Shown: piece after piece, positions 60,775 through 64,000 of the stretch
How positions within the stretch are numbered: position 1 is the stretch's first letter
How the letters are laid out: every line of letters begins with the position of its first letter
Assembly (NCBI RefSeq): GCF_031082405.1
Contig: NZ_JAVHJU010000015.1
Location: 62,001-126,000, forward strand
DNA: 64,000 bases
Reading direction: 5' to 3'
Origin: Amycolatopsis sp. A133
Lineage (GTDB): Bacteria > Actinomycetota > Actinomycetes > Mycobacteriales > Pseudonocardiaceae
Notes under the pieces: generated by a model
The model's input: only the letters and a program-made list of their open reading frames with translations
Databases searched by the model: none
Told to the model about the DNA's origin: nothing
Position numbers and translations under genes: made by a program

Positions 60775-62835
60775 TCACGCGGGCGCGGCTGCGTCCAGCC
60801 GGCGCAGCGCTTCCCGCACCACCTTCGGGTCCATCGTCGGCCAGAACGGCGGCAGCGACGCGCGCAGGAAGCCGCCGTACCGGGCGTTCGCCAGCCGCGA
60901 ATCCAGCACCGCGACGACCCCGCGGTCGGTGACCGAGCGGTGCAGCCGCCCGGTGCCCTGCGCCAGCAGCAGCGCCGCGTGCGTGGCCGCGACGGTGAGG
61001 AACCCGTTGCCGCCGCGGGCTTCCACCGCCCGCTGGCGCGCCGAGGACACCGGATCGTCCGGACGCGGGAACGGGATCCGGTCGACCACCACGAGCTGCA
61101 GCGACGGCCCGGGGACGTCCACGCCCTGCCACAGGCTCAGGGTACCGAACAGGCACGTGCGGACGTCCTCGGAGAACTTCTGGACCAGCAGCGACGTCGC
61201 GTCGTCGCCCTGGCAGAGGATCGGGAAGTCCAGCCGCTCGCGCATCTCCTCGGTGGCCTGCTTGGCCGCCCGCATCGAGGAGAACAGCCCGAGCGTGCGC
61301 CCGCCCGCGGCCTCGATCAGCTCGGCCAGTTCGTCCATTGTGGACGACATCAGGCCGTCGCGCCCCGGCGGCGGCAGGTGCTTGGCCAGGTACAGGATGC
61401 CGTTGCGCCGGTGGTCGAACGGCGAGCCGACGTCCAGGCCGGTCCACTTCGGGCCCGAGTCGTCCGACGGCGCTTCCTTGTCCGTCGCCGCGCCGGGCGC
61501 CTTCTCGACCTTCGCGGCCCCCGGCGGGAGACCCCATTGCCGCGCCATGGTGTCGAACGTGCCGCCCAGCGTCAGCGTCGCCGACGTCAGGATCGTCGTG
61601 TGCTGGTTGAAGACGCGCTCCCGCAGCAGGCCGGCGACGCCCAGCGGAGCCACCTTCAGCGCCGGCGGCCGCGGGTTCGATGAAAACTTGTCGCCGGAGA
61701 GCCAGACGACGTCGCGCTGGTGCGCCTGGTCCTCGTCGAACGCCTCCAGCAGCCGGACCGCGGTGTCGTGCACCTCGTCGAGCAGCGAGCGCGCCAGCTT
61801 GCGCGCGGTGGCCCCCTCGACGTCCTCCTTGCGGTCGGAGCCCAGCGCCGTGATGCACCGGTGCGCGGCGTCACGCACTGCCGGGATCGCGCCCTTCAGC
61901 GGCCGCGGCAGCTCGTCCAGCCGGCCCGCGGGCAGGTCGTCGACGATCAGCGCCAGCCCGTCACCCGCTTCCAGCAGGCCGTCGGCGACGTCGGCGTCGA
62001 TGAGCTTGCCGCAGCGGCGTGCGGCCGCCGCGCACATCGCGCTGGTCAGCTCGCCGGTGGCGACCGAGGTGACCCGGTCGACGAGGTCGTGGGCCTCGTC
62101 GATGATCACGACGTCGTGGTCCGGCAGGACCTGGTAGCCCTGCAACGCGTCGATCGCCAGCAGCGCGTGGTTCGTGACGATGACGTCGGCGCGGCCGGCT
62201 TCGGCGCGGGCCTTCTCGGCGAAGCAGTCGGTGCCGATCGGACAGCGCGAAGCGCCGAGGCATTCCTTCGCCGTCACCGAAACCTGGCGCCACGCCTGGT
62301 CGGTGACGCCGGGGACCAACTCGTCGCGGTCGCCGGTTTCGGTGTCCGACGCCCACTCCCGCAGCCGCGTGACTTCCTTGCCCAGCCGGGAGACCGCGAA
62401 CGGGTCGAAGAGCTGGGCGTCCTCCGGCTCGTCCGGCGCGCCGGAATCCAGCCGGTGCAGGCACATGTAGTTGCGGCGGCCCTTGAGGATGGCGAAGGTG
62501 GGTTCGCGGCCGAGCGGCTTCTTCAGCGCCTTCGCCAGGCGCGGGAGGTCGCGGTCGACGAGCTGGCGCTGCAACGCGATCGTGGCCGTGGAGACCACGA
62601 CCGTGGCCTCCTTCTCGACGGCGTGGCGGATCGCGGGCACGAGGTAGGCCAGCGACTTGCCGGTGCCGGTGCCGGCCTGCACGGCCAGGTGCTCACCGGT
62701 GCGGATGGCGCGGCCGACCGCGTCGGCCATCTGGACCTGCCCCGGTCGTTCGGCACCGCCTACGGACTCCACCGCGTGGGTGAGGAGTTCGAGGACGCCG
62801 GGGAAATCGGTTCGGGCGGGCACAGCGACACACAT
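60775..62835 (-). CDS. DinG/XPD-like ATP-dependent DNA helicase
   Basis: A 686-residue superfamily 2 helicase. Motif I is VQAGTGTGKSLAYLVPAI, DEAH box DVVIIDEAHDLVDRV, and motif VI near the C-terminus is LLLAQGTGRLHRSVTDRG. Four cysteines in the MCLHR and CLGASRCPIGTDCF segments match the iron-sulfur site of XPD/DinG enzymes. It is expected to unwind DNA with 5'-3' polarity. Start ATG 62835 (MCVAVPARTDF) or GTG 62823. Confidence 0.9.
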   Translation of the reverse strand: MCVAVPARTDFPGVLELLTHAVESVGGAERPGQVQMADAVGRAIRTGEHLAVQAGTGTGKSLAYLVPAIRHAVEKEATVVVSTATIALQRQLVDRDLPRLAKALKKPLGREPTFAILKGRRNYMCLHRLDSGAPDEPEDAQLFDPFAVSRLGKEVTRLREWASDTETGDRDELVPGVTDQAWRQVSVTAKECLGASRCPIGTDCFAEKARAEAGRADVIVTNHALLAIDALQGYQVLPDHDVVIIDEAHDLVDRVTSVATGELTSAMCAAAARRCGKLIDADVADGLLEAGDGLALIVDDLPAGRLDELPRPLKGAIPAVRDAAHRCITALGSDRKEDVEGATARKLARSLLDEVHDTAVRLLEAFDEDQAHQRDVVWLSGDKFSSNPRPPALKVAPLGVAGLLRERVFNQHTTILTSATLTLGGTFDTMARQWGLPPGAAKVEKAPGAATDKEAPSDDSGPKWTGLDVGSPFDHRRNGILYLAKHLPPPGRDGLMSSTMDELAELIEAAGGRTLGLFSSMRAAKQATEEMRERLDFPILCQGDDATSLLVQKFSEDVRTCLFGTLSLWQGVDVPGPSLQLVVVDRIPFPRPDDPVSSARQRAVEARGGNGFLTVAATHAALLLAQGTGRLHRSVTDRGVVAVLDSRLANARYGGFLRASLPPFWPTMDPKVVREALRRLDAAAPA

Positions 62836-62887
62836 TAGCCGCCGCCCCCGACAAAGATCGGTGCTCCGTCGCGAACGGGCCACTCGC

Positions 62888-62921
62888 GTCGCGGGACCTC
62901 CCGTGCGGAAGGTCCCGCGAC
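62888..62921 (-). terminator. Hairpin terminator after bioY
   Basis: GTCGCGGGACCT and AGGTCCCGCGAC form a perfect 12-bp stem with a 10-nt loop, 6 nt beyond the bioY stop on its strand and before the helicase start. Confidence 0.85.
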
Positions 62922-62927
62922 GATCGG

Positions 62928-63515
62928 TCAGTCTTCGGTGCGGCCGGAGACCAGCTTCCAGGTCAGCGGCAGCAGACCGGCCGCCACGACGATCTTGATC
63001 GCGTCCCCGATCAGGAACGGCGTGACCCCCTTGGCGAACGCGGTGGACAGGTCGAAGCCGGTCGAGGCCATCAGCCACGGCACGCCGAACGCGTAGACCA
63101 CCACGTTGCCGAGCACCATGGTGCCCGCGGTGCGCACCGGCGTCCGGTCGCCGCCGCGGCGGGCGAGCGCGCCGACCAGCGCACCGGCGAAGACGAACCC
63201 GACGATGTAGCCGGCGCTCGCGCCGGACAGGCCCGCGGTGCCGTGCTGGAACCACGGCACACCCACCGCGCCGACCAGCAGGTACACCAGCATCGACGCG
63301 GCACCGCGCGACATGCCGAGCGACGCGCCGACGAGCAGCGCGGCGAACGTCTGGCCGGTCATCGGCACCGGGCTGCCCGGGACCGGGATCGTCAGCTGCG
63401 CGGCGGCACCGGTGAGCACGGCACCGCCGGCGACCAGCGCGATGTCCCGTACGAGCGAGCCGGGCACGAGGTCGGCCAGCACGGGCCGCTTGCCGGCGAA
63501 GGACAGCGAAGACAC
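62928..63515 (-). CDS. bioY: Biotin transporter BioY
   Basis: S-component of an ECF-type biotin transporter, 195 residues with about six helices. The start is GTG 63515 (VSSLSFAGKRPV), 5 nt after GGGAGG. Typical stretches are LTIPVPGSPVPMTGQTFAALLVGASLG and GYIVGFVFAGALVGAL. No bioM or bioN lies next to it, so it may work alone or with a shared energising module. Confidence 0.94.
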   Translation of the reverse strand: MSSLSFAGKRPVLADLVPGSLVRDIALVAGGAVLTGAAAQLTIPVPGSPVPMTGQTFAALLVGASLGMSRGAASMLVYLLVGAVGVPWFQHGTAGLSGASAGYIVGFVFAGALVGALARRGGDRTPVRTAGTMVLGNVVVYAFGVPWLMASTGFDLSTAFAKGVTPFLIGDAIKIVVAAGLLPLTWKLVSGRTED

Positions 63516-63547
63516 GAAACCTCCCGAGGTGAACAGGCGACGACCGA

Positions 63548-63564
63548 GGTTAACGCTCGTTACC
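63548..63564. promoter_or_regulatory. Pseudo-palindrome upstream of bioY
   Basis: GGTTAACG, CT, CGTTACC: a near-perfect inverted repeat, 33 nt before the bioY start. It could bind a biotin regulator, or overlap the bioY promoter. Confidence 0.5.
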
Positions 63565-63695
63565 GTCCCGTGGGTCCGCCGAGTTGCGTTCCTCACCGGC
63601 CACTCGTCCGGGTGGACCCGATCAGGGCGGGTGCCGGACCGGCCGATGACGTAGTGGGTGACTGCGAATTGTCACGGAACCGAGGAGGCCGGAGC

Positions 63696-64000
63696 ATGCG
63701 GAACGCCAGGAAGAGGACATATCGGTTGCTGGCCGTGACGGCGCTGGCCGGGCCGCTCCTCGGCGCGGCGGCCCCCGCGACGTCCACCGGATGGGCGGCT
63801 TCGGGCTCGGTGGACGTGACGATCGACAACCAGCACATCGTCACCGGCGAACTGGCGAAATGCACCGTCGACGGCCCGTACAAGGGCTGGACGCAGGGCG
63901 GCGCCACGGGCGACATAGCCGTGTTCGGGGCCGGCGAAACCGGCTGCGGGCGCACCGGCGAGGTGTCGAACGCCCAGGCGACCGGGCGCCGGTTCCGGGC
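63696..64000 (+). CDS. Secreted protein, 3' end outside window
   Basis: Starts at ATG 63696 (MRNARKRTYRLLAVTALAG) after GAGGAGGCCGGAG. A signal peptide with Ala-rich end (LLGAAAPATS) predicts export. The visible mature part contains two cysteines (AKCTVDG and TGCGRTG) and is rich in Gly and Thr. The frame is open to the window edge, so about 100 residues are seen. Function is unknown. Confidence 0.7.
   Translation, partial: MRNARKRTYRLLAVTALAGPLLGAAAPATSTGWAASGSVDVTIDNQHIVTGELAKCTVDGPYKGWTQGGATGDIAVFGAGETGCGRTGEVSNAQATGRRFR

Overview
The window is chromosomal DNA from a high-GC actinomycete, most likely Pseudonocardiaceae and Amycolatopsis-like. This rests on very high G+C, frequent GTG starts, bacteriocin-free housekeeping blocks in actinobacterial order (rho-rpmE-prfA ... 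prmC-sua5-wecA-atpI-atpBEFHAGDC-DUF2550; ctaD-serB), an Asp-type MurA, EndoMS/NucS mismatch repair, F420-type oxidoreductase and a MeaA mutase. The genus is an inference from style and gene order. Nothing looks like a prophage, plasmid, IS element, CRISPR array or large biosynthetic cluster, and no tRNA or rRNA gene was seen by eye.

Layout. 1-20.4 kb: transcription termination and translation (rho, rpmE, prfA, prmC, sua5), interrupted by a secreted-protein gene, a three-gene membrane glycosyltransferase operon (GT2, GtrA, PIG-V-like) and a secreted M6-type metalloprotease, then wecA and the complete F1Fo ATP synthase operon with its usual DUF2550 neighbour. 20.4-24.1 kb: an ABM monooxygenase, a divergent EPSP synthase paralogue, a PduO-type cobalamin adenosyltransferase and MurA. 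24.1-30.7 kb: small regulated accessory units (TetR with SnoaL/NmrA/hydrolase; MarR with a VOC protein; a LysE tandem; two related membrane proteins). 30.7-37.5 kb: ethylmalonyl-CoA mutase MeaA, a cysteine hydrolase/GlxA regulator pair, a crotonase, TetR-DUF2867, a Nudix hydrolase, nucS and DUF1653.

37.5-46.2 kb: an AT-richer leader and an unusual papain-like protein, a sodium:solute symporter with a TTA codon at its start plus a small membrane partner, a DUF3558 lipoprotein, the PTS-dependent dihydroxyacetone kinase operon dhaKLM, and a double-length 3-hydroxyacyl-CoA dehydrogenase. 46.2-56 kb: TrmO, a nucleoside deaminase and an LLM oxidoreductase in one operon, two Lrp/AsnC regulators, a gamma-lyase-type PLP enzyme, FmdB, a phosphodiesterase-like protein, an opine-dehydrogenase-like protein flanked on both sides by 20-21 bp repeats, and small enzymes. 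56-64 kb: ctaD, serB, a PTH2-type peptidyl-tRNA hydrolase, OsmC, a DinG-like helicase, BioY and the start of a secreted protein.

The strongest unexplained signals are small. They are perfect TTTCACGTGAAA-centred palindromes, one pair of which sits in a duplication of a gene's 3' end; AATGACTCATT inverted repeats; 21-bp tandem repeats around one gene; three convergent gene pairs whose stop codons share a single CTAG; and several textbook-quality regulator-operator units. Target-site residues point to intrinsic fosfomycin insensitivity (MurA Asp117) and possible glyphosate insensitivity (EPSPS paralogue Ala81).
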